Below are positions 32,701-42,307 of a stretch of 64,000 bases of DNA, piece after piece. A program made the translations under genes and the position numbers. The DNA lies in contig NZ_CP097329.1 of assembly GCF_030323025.1 (NCBI RefSeq), forward strand, positions 3,582,001-3,646,000, in the 5' to 3' direction. Numbering within the stretch: position 1 is the stretch's first letter; every line of letters starts with the position of its first letter. Below the pieces are notes generated by a model that was not told the DNA's origin, did not search any database, and worked only from the letters and a program-made list of their open reading frames with translations. This DNA comes from Pseudanabaena mucicola str. Chao 1806. Its GTDB lineage: Bacteria; Cyanobacteriota; Cyanobacteriia; Pseudanabaenales; Pseudanabaenaceae.

Positions 32701-35700
32701 TTCGCGGCGATCGCCAAGTCTGCGACGACCAGATGCAAGTTTCCAATCGATCGCGTCCCCTAGCGAGTAGGGGAAGTTTTTTAGATTTAGGTTACGGCTA
32801 CTGCTTAATGTTTCCAATCGATCGCGTCCCCTAGCGAGTAGGGGAGTTACCTAGGTATTGACCAGTTTGATATTGCAGATATGTTTCCAATCGATCGCGT
32901 CCCCTAGCGAGTAGGGGACTCGCCATCCTGCCTCAATCGGTGTAGCAAAAGGAGTAGTTTCCAATCGATCGCGTCCCCTAGCGAGTAGGGGAATGGCATT
33001 ATTTCAAGTAAAGACTGGATCTGAGTACCGTTTCCAATCGATCGCGTCCCCTAGCGAGTAGGGGAATAGCACTGTGGTTTGTGAAGTGACAGGCTGGGAT
33101 GTTTCCAATCGATCGCGTCCCCTAGCGAGTAGGGGAAGGAGATTGATGAATTTGTTGCAAATTGTGACGGTGACGTTGAGTTTCCAATCGATCGCGTCCC
33201 CTACTCGCTAGGGGATCAAGGTTTTGCGTCTATTCGGAAAAGTCCTTTCCCGTTTCCAATCGATCGCGTCCCCTAGCGAGTAGGGGAGTCTGCTTTTGAT
33301 ATTGTTTATTGGAGACAGTCTTAGTTTCCAATCGATCGCGTCCCCTAGCGAGTAGGGGACTAATACTAAATAAGAGAGTCTACTATGTCTTTACAAGTTT
33401 CCAATCGATCGCGTCCCCTAGCGAGTAGGGGACTGTAACGTCATGGACAAAGCATCTGAGTTAGTTATGTTTCCAATCGATCGCGTCCCCTAGCGAGTAG
33501 GGGAATTGCCGAGAATCAGCGCCTAGTTGAGTCAGTCGTTGGTTTCCAATCGATCGCGTCCCCTAGCGAGTAGGGGATACTCCGTAACCAGCCATAATAT
33601 GGTGGCTATTTGCTGGTTTCCAATCGATCGCGTCCCCTAGCGAGTAGGGGATTACCAAGCAATGACTAAGCTCAATGAAGCTGGTAGGTTTCCAATTGAT
33701 CGCGTCCCCTAGCGAGTAGGGGAGCAAATATTTTATATTTAAACTCATGTATAGGTTTATTTTGTTTCCAATCGATCGCGTCCCCTAGCGAGTAGGGGAT
33801 CACTCGGTAAGTCGTTTTACGCCAAAGCCAAGAAGTTTCCAATCGATCGCGTCCCCTAGCGAGTAGGGGACGTTGCAATTGAAGCAGCCGTAGCTGAGCA
33901 AGCTTATCAGTTTCCAATCGATCGCGTCCCCTAGCGAGTAGGGGATTGATTCGCCATTTATTAGCTAATTTGTGGCACTCATAAAGTTTCCAATCGATCG
34001 CGTCCCCTAGCGAGTAGGGGAAATACCGCTACGGTGCTTACTCTATCGGGTGTATTCTGTTTCCAATCGATCGCGTCCCCTAGCGAGTAGGGGAACAAAG
34101 CAGATCGAGAGCGACTGGCAAGAATTTTATGTTTCCAATCGATCGCGTCCCCTAGCGAGTAGGGGAAGAAGAAACTGAAACTTTTGAGATGAGTATTGCC
34201 TCGTTTCCAATCGATCGCGTCCCCTAGCGAGTAGGGGAAAAATTTTATGTATATCAAAACCGATTTGACCAACGTTTCCAATCGATCGCGTCCCCTAGCG
34301 AGTAGGGGACTAATGACATCGCAAGGGCTGAGCAGCTAGCAGCAAAGGTTTCCAATCGATCGCGTCCCCTAGCGAGTAGGGGAAATAGTAAAGGTCAAAT
34401 TACGGCTTTCTTCCGTTTTTGTTTCCAATCGATCGCGTCCCCTAGCGAGTAGGGGATTTATGGCGATGAGATGAGAACTCAAAGCCAGTCAAGTTTCCAA
34501 TCGATCGCGTCCCCTAGCGAGTAGGGGATATCATCGCAAAAAGGATAAGTACGGAAATATCACAGGTTTCCAATCGATCGCGTCCCCTAGCGAGTAGGGG
34601 AAGTAAGTAATTTTTTTTAATCAGTGCAGTGGCAAGGTGTTTCCAATCGATCGCGTCCCCTAGCGAGTAGGGGATCAACTATGTCTGAAGGAGTGCATTG
34701 CAATATATTGTTTCCAATCGATCGCGTCCCCTAGCGAGTAGGGGAACATTACTTGTAATGAGTAAAGACAGAGGTTCGATTCCTCTAGTTTCCAATCGAT
34801 CGCGTCCCCTAGCGAGTAGGGGAAATTTATTACTCAACTACTCAAGTGAAATATTTAGAGTTTCCAATCGATCGCGTCCCCTAGCGAGTAGGGGACAGCC
34901 CTGAAGTTGCACAAGAAGCATTGACCGCTATGTTTCCAATCGATCGCGTCCCCTAGCGAGTAGGGGATCTACGGCGAATGCCGGGGGCTCAAAACTGATT
35001 ACAGGTTTCCAATCGATCGCGTCCCCTAGCGAGTAGGGGAATCAGCGCCGCTTGCCAATGGGAGAAGTCTATACCAGCAGTTTCCAATCGATCGCGTCCC
35101 CTAGCGAGTAGGGGATTTATGGGTTTGGTTTGTCGTTCCATTAGGTTTACGTTTCCAATCGATCGCGTCCCCTAGCGAGTAGGGGAACCTTAGAATTTAA
35201 GTTGACCTTGAATCGTAGCCAAAGTTTCCAATCGATCGCGTCCCCTAGCGAGTAGGGGACTTTACTGCTGTCGCTCAAAATATCCCCGCACCCGAGTTTC
35301 CAATCGATCGCGTCCCCTAGCGAGTAGGGGAGCAAGCTTTCTCTTTCACTCCAGATAGTAAGCTCATTGTTTCCAATCGATCGCGTCCCCTAGCGAGTAG
35401 GGGACACTAATTTGATGTATGCCTACGCAAAACCTTAATCTTGGTTTCCAATCGATCGCGTCCCCTAGCGAGTAGGGGAAGAGGATAGACTTAAAGCTTT
35501 TGAAGGCATGGACTTAAAGTTTCCAATCGATCGCGTCCCCTAGCGAGTAGGGGATTCGGTATTCTTTTCCTTCTCAGCTTGCTCTAGCTTGGGTTTCCAA
35601 TCGATCGCGTCCCCTAGCGAGTAGGGGAACTTCTTTATGCTGTGTTGGTTTTGTTGTAATTCAAGTTTCCAATCGATCGCGTCCCCTAGCGAGTAGGGGA

Positions 35701-35887
35701 TTAGGAAACAACACAACACAAAAAAAGAGGACAAAGTGTTTCCAATCGATCGCGTCCCCTAGCGAGTAGGGGAGGAGCACGAGCAGTATGGAGAGGTATT
35801 CGGGCTATCTGCGTTTCCAATCGATCGCGTCCCCTAGCGAGTAGGGGAAAGGACAACTATGACTACACCAATTACCACTTAATTCTA

Positions 35888-36888
35888 CGTGAGTTCGACG
35901 AACTAAAAGCAAGCAGGAGGTAGAGCAGGCAAGCCTTTGACTTGAAGATCCAAAGCAGGTTTAGTCTCGCGATAGGAATAAGCAACTAACCCAGCCAAAA
36001 GGTTAACTAGGAAATTGAAAAAGCTGCGATGTCTTGAATGCTCAATCTGAGAAATGTTTTTCAGTTGGTCATTGACCGCCTCAATAATTGCTCGTTTGCG
36101 GAGCAAAATCTTATCGATTAGCTTGACTAGACAGTTTTTCATTTTTTTCTTACGCTTGGTAATCAGTTCTAACCCTTGCTGATACAACTGCTCAAATAGT
36201 TTTTGGGAGATATAACCACGGTCGCCAAATAGCTTTCCAAATAGATCCTGAGTCATGTCAGGTACAGGTTCACGATCATCGACATTGGCGGGAGTAAGTT
36301 TAAAAGCTAGCAATTCTCCCTTGTCATTGACAATCACATGGAGTTTGAAACCAAAGTGCCAACCAACGGAGTTTTTACCCCAATTGACCATTCCTTTGAA
36401 TACTTTGTGGGCATGGGCGCGACAGTTTACACAGACATCGATTGGGGTTGAGTCAATGAACGATATACCTGTCACTTCCCCTTTGCGTGTATGCAGGAAG
36501 CAACATAACAACATCAATGTCCATGGCATTAACTCCACAAATCTTGTATAACTTACCAAGTGTGGGAAAGCCTTTCGCCAAAATGGTAATACGGTCATCG
36601 TGTAGAACTCTTTGAATGTCTTGTATCCTGACCCATGAAAGCCAATCACGATGGTCATCACTTCACTTAGTCTCATTCGTGACTGGCTTTTCCTTTCTCC
36701 TATCATTGACGGTAACATTGGTTGCTCTTGCCAGTGTTTTTCAAAACTTTGGCAGAAATCATCGACTTCACAGAAGATTTGGGTGATATCCAAGTGCGAT
36801 ACGATATTGTCCATATTGCTGAGGCTTTTAGTTCTTCAAACCTAGTCTCAGCTTTTCTTTTGCTTTTGTCTACTCCGTCGAACTCACG
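35888..36888 (-). mobile_element. IS982-family insertion sequence inside a spacer
   Basis: 1001 bp with terminal inverted repeats beginning CGTGAGTTCGACG. It is flanked by a 9-bp direct repeat TTAATTCTA (35879-35887 and 36889-36897). Removal restores a normal 39-nt spacer between two perfect repeats, so the insertion is precise and recent. Confidence 0.93.
35903..36814 (-). CDS. IS982-family transposase
   Basis: 303 residues, full length for the family, with an uninterrupted frame. The DDE motif acidic residues can be placed in ISFIDSTPIDVC, LTPANVDDREPV and LFGDRGYIS, followed by the KRAIIEAVNDQLKNISQIEHSRHRS region carrying the final Glu. The protein catalyses transposition of the surrounding 1-kb element and appears intact. 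Confidence 0.93.
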   Translation of the reverse strand: MDNIVSHLDITQIFCEVDDFCQSFEKHWQEQPMLPSMIGERKSQSRMRLSEVMTIVIGFHGSGYKTFKEFYTMTVLPFWRKAFPHLVSYTRFVELMPWTLMLLCCFLHTRKGEVTGISFIDSTPIDVCVNCRAHAHKVFKGMVNWGKNSVGWHFGFKLHVIVNDKGELLAFKLTPANVDDREPVPDMTQDLFGKLFGDRGYISQKLFEQLYQQGLELITKRKKKMKNCLVKLIDKILLRKRAIIEAVNDQLKNISQIEHSRHRSFFNFLVNLLAGLVAYSYRETKPALDLQVKGLPALPPACF

Positions 36889-37881
36889 TTAATTCTAGTT
36901 TCCAATCGATCGCGTCCCCTAGCGAGTAGGGGATCCATCTACCGCAAAAAGAAGATGAAACCACTTAATTAGTTTCCAATCGATCGCGTCCCCTAGCGAG
37001 TAGGGGATTTCTTTGACCCAATCGCTTGCCTTAGAAAAATCAGTTTCCAATCGATCGCGTCCCCTAGCGAGTAGGGGATGAATCCGCAATCATCGAGCAA
37101 TTCGCTAGCTCAAGTTTCCAATCGATCGCGTCCCCTAGCGAGTAGGGGATTCGTTATAAGCGGTTACAACAAGGTGATGGATTAAATCAGTTTCCAATCG
37201 ATCGCGTCCCCTAGCGAGTAGGGGATCTCATCAGCGATCACCCGATCGCGGTGTGCTTGCCTGGTTTCCAATCGATCGCGTCCCCTAGCGAGTAGGGGAT
37301 CGACAAAAGGAATATTTTCGAGAATACCGCTTGAGCGTTTCCAATCGATCGCGTCCCCTAGCGAGTAGGGGAAGTACTAGTTCAAAATATCAACGGGACA
37401 ATTACAAGTTTCCAATCGATCGCGTCCCCTAGCGAGTAGGGGATCGACATAAACGGTATGCGGAATAGCCATGATGTAAGGGTTTCCAATCGATCGCGTC
37501 CCCTAGCGAGTAGGGGACTTTCAATTGATATTCTTTTCTGTCTGCATTTACTATGTTTCCAATCGATCGCGTCCCCTAGCGAGTAGGGGATTGCGAACAC
37601 CAATCTTAGGGAATGAAAAATTGGCTGGTGTTTCCAATCGATCGCGTCCCCTAGCGAGTAGGGGACGCTGTAGATACTGAAAGAGGTGAAGTTATATTTA
37701 GGTTTCCAATCGATCGCGTCCCCTAGCGAGTAGGGGATTGCTATTGACCTACTGCGCGGTTCTGACTTAGCGTTGGTTTCCAATCGATCGCGTCCCCTAG
37801 CGAGTAGGGGATTGATACGCAAGTATTAACTGAGGATACTAAGGAGTTTCCAATCGATCGCGTCCCCTAGCGAGTAGGGGA

Positions 37882-38081
37882 GTACCCATCATAACATCAT
37901 TGCAGCGCCTTGATTCCAGCGAAGGTTTGCGAACACTGAGCCAAACAGATTAGAAACAACAAAAAAACAGACAGCAAAAAAGCTTGAAAACATCTCTACA
38001 TCTAGCATCGAAGGATAAAACGAAACCATAGAAATTCACATAAAATCAAAAAGCCATCGCCAATCAAAGATACAAAACGGC
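37882..38081 (-). promoter_or_regulatory. Probable CRISPR leader
   Basis: 200 bp between the last repeat and the cas2 stop. It is AT-rich, with A-runs on the plus strand near 37960 and 38040, and has no ORF. By array polarity it should contain the promoter for the minus-strand precursor crRNA and the adaptation leader motif. Confidence 0.7.
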
Positions 38082-38360
38082 TCAAACGATTACAGAACTA
38101 GGCGGCTGAGACAATGGCGGCTCACCCCAGATCACCACCTGACCCAAAGTATGCCTTGAAATCGGATAGAAACGCACACTATCATCACTCATTTTCACCA
38201 CCTTTGCTAACCGCACTCTCAACTCCTCAAACTTGCGATCATTAAGCAAACACTCAAACGCACTAAACTGAACCCTCCGACCATAACCCTCCAACAGATT
38301 AAACACCCGTTTCCGCCGCTTATCATCAGAAACATCATAAATCACCACATACAACATCAT
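38082..38360 (-). CDS. cas2: CRISPR-associated protein Cas2
   Basis: 92 residues with the Cas2 ferredoxin-like start MLYVVIYDVSDDKRRKRVFNLLEGYGRRVQFSAFECLL, where the Asp in YDVSDD is the conserved acidic residue. Cas2 bridges two Cas1 dimers in the spacer integrase. Its ATG overlaps the cas1 stop (ATGA), so the two are translationally coupled. Confidence 0.96.
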   Translation of the reverse strand: MMLYVVIYDVSDDKRRKRVFNLLEGYGRRVQFSAFECLLNDRKFEELRVRLAKVVKMSDDSVRFYPISRHTLGQVVIWGEPPLSQPPSSVIV

Positions 38361-39358
38361 CTAATCAAATAAGGCTTATAACCACCACTCGGATCATACA
38401 CATAACCCTTAAACTTCCGCACTTGACCCATCAACAGATCCCAACGCGGCACATCCTCACCCGCATCATTCCGCACCCTCTCCTCCATCCGCATCAGAAA
38501 AGCCCGTAAAAACTTCCGCCGACCCGACTCATTCAAAAAACACCCACCATCCCGAAACTCAAAATCACCCACCCTACTCATCATTCCATTATTAATCAAA
38601 TACAACACCAAACTATCCACAATCGGCGCACGAAACTCCTCGATCGCATCCGAAGCCAAAGCAGGATGCCGATCCGAATCCTGATGTAAAAACGCAAAAT
38701 AAGGATCAAGCCCCTGAAGTTCAATCAACGACAGCAAATGATTCCACAACACCATATACCCAAAACTCAACAACGCATTCACAGGATTACTCGGCGGACG
38801 CTTCACCCGCCCCCCAAACCTAAAATCTTGACCATAGCGATCGCCCAAACACAACCCAAACCCCTCAAAATAACTAGCCGCCGCCGCACCCTCCACCCCC
38901 AACAGAGCCTCCACACTATCCATCACCAAAACCCGATCCGCCAAATAATCCAAATTCCGCACAATTTTATCCAAACCCTCCACCTCCCGATTCCGCACCT
39001 GCCGCATCAACAACACCCGCCCATTGAGAATCTTCGCCCGCACAATCTGCCGCGCCATCAACAACCGTTCCATCAAAGACAACTGCTGCTGATAGCGCCC
39101 CAACTGGCGATAGCCACGACCAATCGCCATCACCCGCCCATAGCAATAGCCCATCCTCGACAAATAAGCGATCGGAATATCCCGCCGCAAACATTCCCTA
39201 ATCGCCTGAGTCGTCACCTGCGACTTCCCAAAAATTAGCACCAACTCCAACAAAGGCAACTGCACCTCCTGAAGTACAGTCTGCCCCTGCTTCACCACCA
39301 AAAGTTCCTGCGACAAACCCACATAACAACCCTGCATCGACACATACAAACTCTGCAT
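38357..39358 (-). CDS. cas1: CRISPR-associated endonuclease Cas1
   Basis: 333 residues from the ATG at 39358 (a TTG one codon upstream is also in frame). The catalytic metal ligands can be placed at the Glu of VEALLGVEGAAAASYF, the His of LHQDSDRHPALASD, and the acidic cluster DAIEEFRAPIVD. Cas1 is the integrase for new spacers. Its start overlaps the stop of the small membrane protein gene as TGATG, and its stop overlaps cas2, so membrane protein-cas1-cas2 form one coupled unit. Confidence 0.96.
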   Translation of the reverse strand: MQSLYVSMQGCYVGLSQELLVVKQGQTVLQEVQLPLLELVLIFGKSQVTTQAIRECLRRDIPIAYLSRMGYCYGRVMAIGRGYRQLGRYQQQLSLMERLLMARQIVRAKILNGRVLLMRQVRNREVEGLDKIVRNLDYLADRVLVMDSVEALLGVEGAAAASYFEGFGLCLGDRYGQDFRFGGRVKRPPSNPVNALLSFGYMVLWNHLLSLIELQGLDPYFAFLHQDSDRHPALASDAIEEFRAPIVDSLVLYLINNGMMSRVGDFEFRDGGCFLNESGRRKFLRAFLMRMEERVRNDAGEDVPRWDLLMGQVRKFKGYVYDPSGGYKPYLIR

Positions 39359-39615
39359 CAATCCCTCCTTCTTAACTCACTACTATCCCGCGCCGCACCC
39401 AAACTATCCCGCCGATCATCCTGCAACAAATAGACCAAAATGCGATCGCTCACCGTCAGAGTTCCATAGGTCGCCACTACAATCAACAAAGTATTCACAA
39501 TCACCGCAAACAAACCCATCGGCGCAATCAACAAAATCACCAAACTAATCGCCCCGTTCGCCACAGACACCGACAAATTCCGTACCCTAGCCACCTTTGC
39601 CGTCAAAAAATACAT
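39358..39615 (-). CDS. Small membrane protein coupled to cas1
   Basis: About 85 residues from the ATG at 39615 (GAGG seven bases upstream; a GTG at 39627 is the outer alternative). Two hydrophobic segments, VANGAISLVILLIAPMGLF and VIVNTLLIVVATYGTL, are followed by a charged tail (DDRRDSLGAARDSSELRRRD). The stop overlaps the cas1 start as TGATG. I do not recognise the family; the coupling suggests a role with the adaptation module or its membrane context. Confidence 0.7.
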   Translation of the reverse strand: MYFLTAKVARVRNLSVSVANGAISLVILLIAPMGLFAVIVNTLLIVVATYGTLTVSDRILVYLLQDDRRDSLGAARDSSELRRRD

Positions 39616-39674
39616 AACCAACCTCACAAGATATAATCAAACAAACAGAAACCAAATTCAGGAGACAACCACCC

Positions 39675-40325
39675 ATGGTCAGTCAAACCAGCAAACCTGA
39701 AATCGTCTATCCCGACAGCGATGGCAAACCAATGGCAGACAACACCAAACAATTTGAACTCATTGTCGAAATCAAAAAAGGCTTAGACCTCCTCTACATC
39801 AACGATCCACAAGTCTTTATTGCAGGCGACCTCCTCTGGTATCCCATCCAAGGACAACCCCAAACCGTCACCGCCCCCGATGTCATGGTGGTTTTCGGTC
39901 GTCCCAAAGGCGATCGCGGCTCCTACAAACAATGGGAAGAAGACAACATCGCCCCCCAAGTCGTCTTCGAGATTCTCTCCCCCAGCAACAGCCGTATCGA
40001 AATGAGCAAAAAACTTCTCTTCTTCGATCGCCACAAAGTCGAAGAATACTACCTCTACGACCCCGACACCAACCTCCTCGAAGTGTGGATACGCACCACC
40101 GAAGGACTAGAACCAATCCCCCAACCCGATAACTGGACAAGCCCCCGCCTCGGTATCCGTCTCGACACCAACTCAGGTCGCCTCCAACTCTACAAACCCG
40201 ACGGCACAAAATTTCACACATACATCGAGGTCAATGAACTACTAGAGCAAGAACGCGATCGCGCCAACCAAGCCGAAGCCCTACTCCAAAAATACCGCGA
40301 TCGCTACGGTGAACTACCCAGCTAA
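39675..40325 (+). CDS. Uma2 family (DUF820) protein within the CRISPR-Cas locus
   Basis: 216 residues, ATG preceded by AGGAGA. Core motifs: TAPDVMVVFGRPKGDRGSYKQW, APQVVFEILSPSNSRIEMSKKL and RHKVEEYYLYDPDTNLLEVW, consistent with the PD-(D/E)XK-like Uma2 fold; the C-terminus is a short coiled coil (ELLEQERDRANQAEALLQKY). It is the only plus-strand gene between cas1 and the CARF genes, and its stop overlaps the CARF gene end by 4 bp. Confidence 0.85.
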   Translation: MVSQTSKPEIVYPDSDGKPMADNTKQFELIVEIKKGLDLLYINDPQVFIAGDLLWYPIQGQPQTVTAPDVMVVFGRPKGDRGSYKQWEEDNIAPQVVFEILSPSNSRIEMSKKLLFFDRHKVEEYYLYDPDTNLLEVWIRTTEGLEPIPQPDNWTSPRLGIRLDTNSGRLQLYKPDGTKFHTYIEVNELLEQERDRANQAEALLQKYRDRYGELPS

Positions 40326-41599
40326 GGTTGATAACGAGAAATTTCATCTAACGCCCTTTGATGAATCCTCGTAAATAAACTCGCCACTGCCAAAGAACCA
40401 AAATTCTTAAGCGCGATCGCATTTAGACATCCCAACAATCGCCGCTCCAAATCACGTCTAGAACGAATATCCTCACCCCAAGCCGCCAACACATTTCGCT
40501 CCGAAATACCACCCAACTTGTGAGCAATCACATTTCGCATCACCCGCGCACTATCCCAATACACACGAAAATCCAAACTCACCGCCGTACTAGGAATATG
40601 CGCCTCTAACAACCCTCGAAAAATATACCCTCTTACCTCCACTTCATGACTCTTCTGTAACTGCTCATCATAGCGATACTGCAATACAGGATAACGCCGT
40701 AATATACTTGGCTTCAGCAACGGATAGCGATCCTGCCGCGCCACCACATCATCAGGGAAAGTCACCATCACCCATTCCCAAAGCGCCCCCTCCACCGCTC
40801 GAAAACTATGCTGCATCGCCTCACTCGTATTCTCTTGCTCCAAGCGCACCAAAGCCGTATAAGCCTGTTCGTAAGCCATCCACCACCAAGTTTCACCCTG
40901 CCTCTTCTCAGCATCGCTCAAATAGCTCTTAGCTAAACGATAGAACTGATCAAACTGTCCTTGATGCCAAGCAATCCCCGCTTTCAACAAATTGACCAAC
41001 ACAGGCGATCTCTCCGCTAATCCACTACCCTCCAAATTCGCCAACGCCGAACCATAGTTAAAACCCTCAATCTGACCCTTCACTAGTTTTAGATCAAACT
41101 CCTGACGCAACACACTCACATCCGTCTCAAATACCCGCATTTGTCCCTCCCGCATCTCATTGGGATTCCGCACCTGCCATACCTGACCATTCGTCACATA
41201 GCCCGCCGCCTGTAACAAACTAAACGCCGATTTCATCGCAGGAGTCCCCGACGACGCATTAAACTCAATGCGATCGCCCTTCTCCATATTCACACTCGCC
41301 AAATCCAAACCCCGCCTTGCCTCCTGCGCCGCCTTCAGCAAATCCGTCGGATCATTCGACAACTCCCAACTCGCAGGAACCAACTCCACATCACCACCAT
41401 CAATTCCCAACTCCGACATCAACCATTCCTTAGTTTCCTTAGCCCCCGTTGCCGTCCCTTCCGTATAAATCAAGACAACCTTCTTAATCACAGTTTCCTG
41501 ACTCACTAAAGCCCTGATCAAAGTCACAATCGACCCCTCACCCGATTTGCTCCCAAAAGGATCTTGCTGACCCACAAAAGACAAAACAATACTAGCCAT
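40322..41599 (-). CDS. CARF-HEPN protein 1 (Csm6/Csx1-like ring nuclease-type effector)
   Basis: 425 residues. The first 170 form a CARF-like Rossmann domain with the glycine-rich ligand loop NASSGTPAMKSAF at 114-126. The C-terminal half is helical and contains RNVIAH at 355-360, the R-x4-H catalytic motif of HEPN ribonucleases. In type III systems the Cas10 palm makes cyclic oligoadenylate, which binds CARF and activates the HEPN RNase. It lies in the Cmr neighbourhood, minus strand like the cmr genes. Confidence 0.82.
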   Translation of the reverse strand: MASIVLSFVGQQDPFGSKSGEGSIVTLIRALVSQETVIKKVVLIYTEGTATGAKETKEWLMSELGIDGGDVELVPASWELSNDPTDLLKAAQEARRGLDLASVNMEKGDRIEFNASSGTPAMKSAFSLLQAAGYVTNGQVWQVRNPNEMREGQMRVFETDVSVLRQEFDLKLVKGQIEGFNYGSALANLEGSGLAERSPVLVNLLKAGIAWHQGQFDQFYRLAKSYLSDAEKRQGETWWWMAYEQAYTALVRLEQENTSEAMQHSFRAVEGALWEWVMVTFPDDVVARQDRYPLLKPSILRRYPVLQYRYDEQLQKSHEVEVRGYIFRGLLEAHIPSTAVSLDFRVYWDSARVMRNVIAHKLGGISERNVLAAWGEDIRSRRDLERRLLGCLNAIALKNFGSLAVASLFTRIHQRALDEISRYQP

Positions 41600-41612
41600 T
41601 TCTTAATACCTC

Positions 41613-42200
41613 TTAAATTCCTGCTTTTACAAAAAACTGCTCAGCCGTCACCGCCAAATCAGTAAACAACTCATCCGTAATTAGGCGATCGCCCCGATAA
41701 GTCTCAGGAGCGCGATCGGCATAAAACACCGTCAAAGTTCTATACATCACATCAATTACCCAAACCCTCAACACTCCCGCCTTTAGATAATCGCCAGCCT
41801 TCGCCACAAATTCCCTAAAAGTCTGCCCTTCTGACATAATCTCAATCACCAACTCAGGAGCCACAGGACACATCTCATTCCCCACCCCAGACGGCAATTG
41901 CCCCAGCGAGATATAAGTCAAATCAGGCACAGGACACCAATCCTGACCATTGCGCTTTAACACAATTCCCCATTCAGGATAAACAAAACCCTTACCCTCA
42001 AACAAAGTTCGCAAAAAAATTAACAATTCAGCTTGTAGAGAAGCATGAAATCTTTTGGGAGACATCTTTTTCACCGCTTGACCATCGATAAATTCGTAAT
42101 TCTGATCTGATTCAGGACTTGCCAAAAACTCCGCCAGATTCATCTTCTGGACTCCATCCGATATTTCTCCAACATCTTCTTTAACAACAGTAAAAGTCAT
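41613..42200 (-). CDS. Uma2 family (DUF820) protein within the CRISPR-Cas locus
   Basis: 195 residues. Motifs: MNLAEFLASPESDQNYEFID at the start, VPDLTYISLGQLP, APELVIEIMSEGQTF with the conserved Glu, and the AGDYLKAGVLRVWVID block. It is 14 bp upstream of the CARF-HEPN 1 start on the same strand, so the two are probably co-transcribed. Confidence 0.85.
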   Translation of the reverse strand: MTFTVVKEDVGEISDGVQKMNLAEFLASPESDQNYEFIDGQAVKKMSPKRFHASLQAELLIFLRTLFEGKGFVYPEWGIVLKRNGQDWCPVPDLTYISLGQLPSGVGNEMCPVAPELVIEIMSEGQTFREFVAKAGDYLKAGVLRVWVIDVMYRTLTVFYADRAPETYRGDRLITDELFTDLAVTAEQFFVKAGI

Positions 42201-42307
42201 AACTTTACCTCCTAATAAAGTCTAATTTTAGGGTTTGCATTAAGCGATCGCACTACCCTCTCGCAATGCGATCTCTTAATGGGATCTGTAATACTCATAC
42301 GCTGAGT

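Larger units (their letters stand above)
29717..37881 (-). CRISPR. Very long CRISPR array: 98 repeats, 97 spacers, interrupted by an IS
   Basis: The 36-nt repeat reads GTTTCCAATC...TAGGGGA on the plus strand, with an internal hairpin TCCCCTA-GCGAG-TAGGGGA. I counted 98 copies, 84 left of the insertion sequence (29717-35848) and 14 right of it (36898-37881). Spacers are 34-44 nt. On the minus strand the repeat ends in ATTGGAAAC, the usual 5' handle pattern, and cas1-cas2 lie at the high-coordinate end; so transcription is toward lower coordinates and new spacers enter near 37881. Repeats are almost perfect: the copy at 33180 has an inverted hairpin loop and that at 33688 has one substitution. 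Five spacers are duplicated. Confidence 0.97.

Noticed and set aside
34746-34787. A tRNA gene inside the array
   Set aside because: Only the 3' half of a tRNA is present and it fits the spacer boundaries; it is a spacer.
37150-37189. Spacer sharing TATAAGCGGTTACAA with the IS4-type relic at 27729
   Set aside because: A 15-base match is near chance level for 97 spacers against this window, and the flanks differ.
29851-37822. Several 60-146-codon frames with repeating SNRSRPLASRG or LGDAIDWK motifs
   Set aside because: They are translations of the CRISPR repeat, present on both strands; not proteins.
38738-39238. 166-codon plus-strand frame opposite cas1
   Set aside because: His/Pro-rich shadow caused by the strand bias of cas1; no domain.
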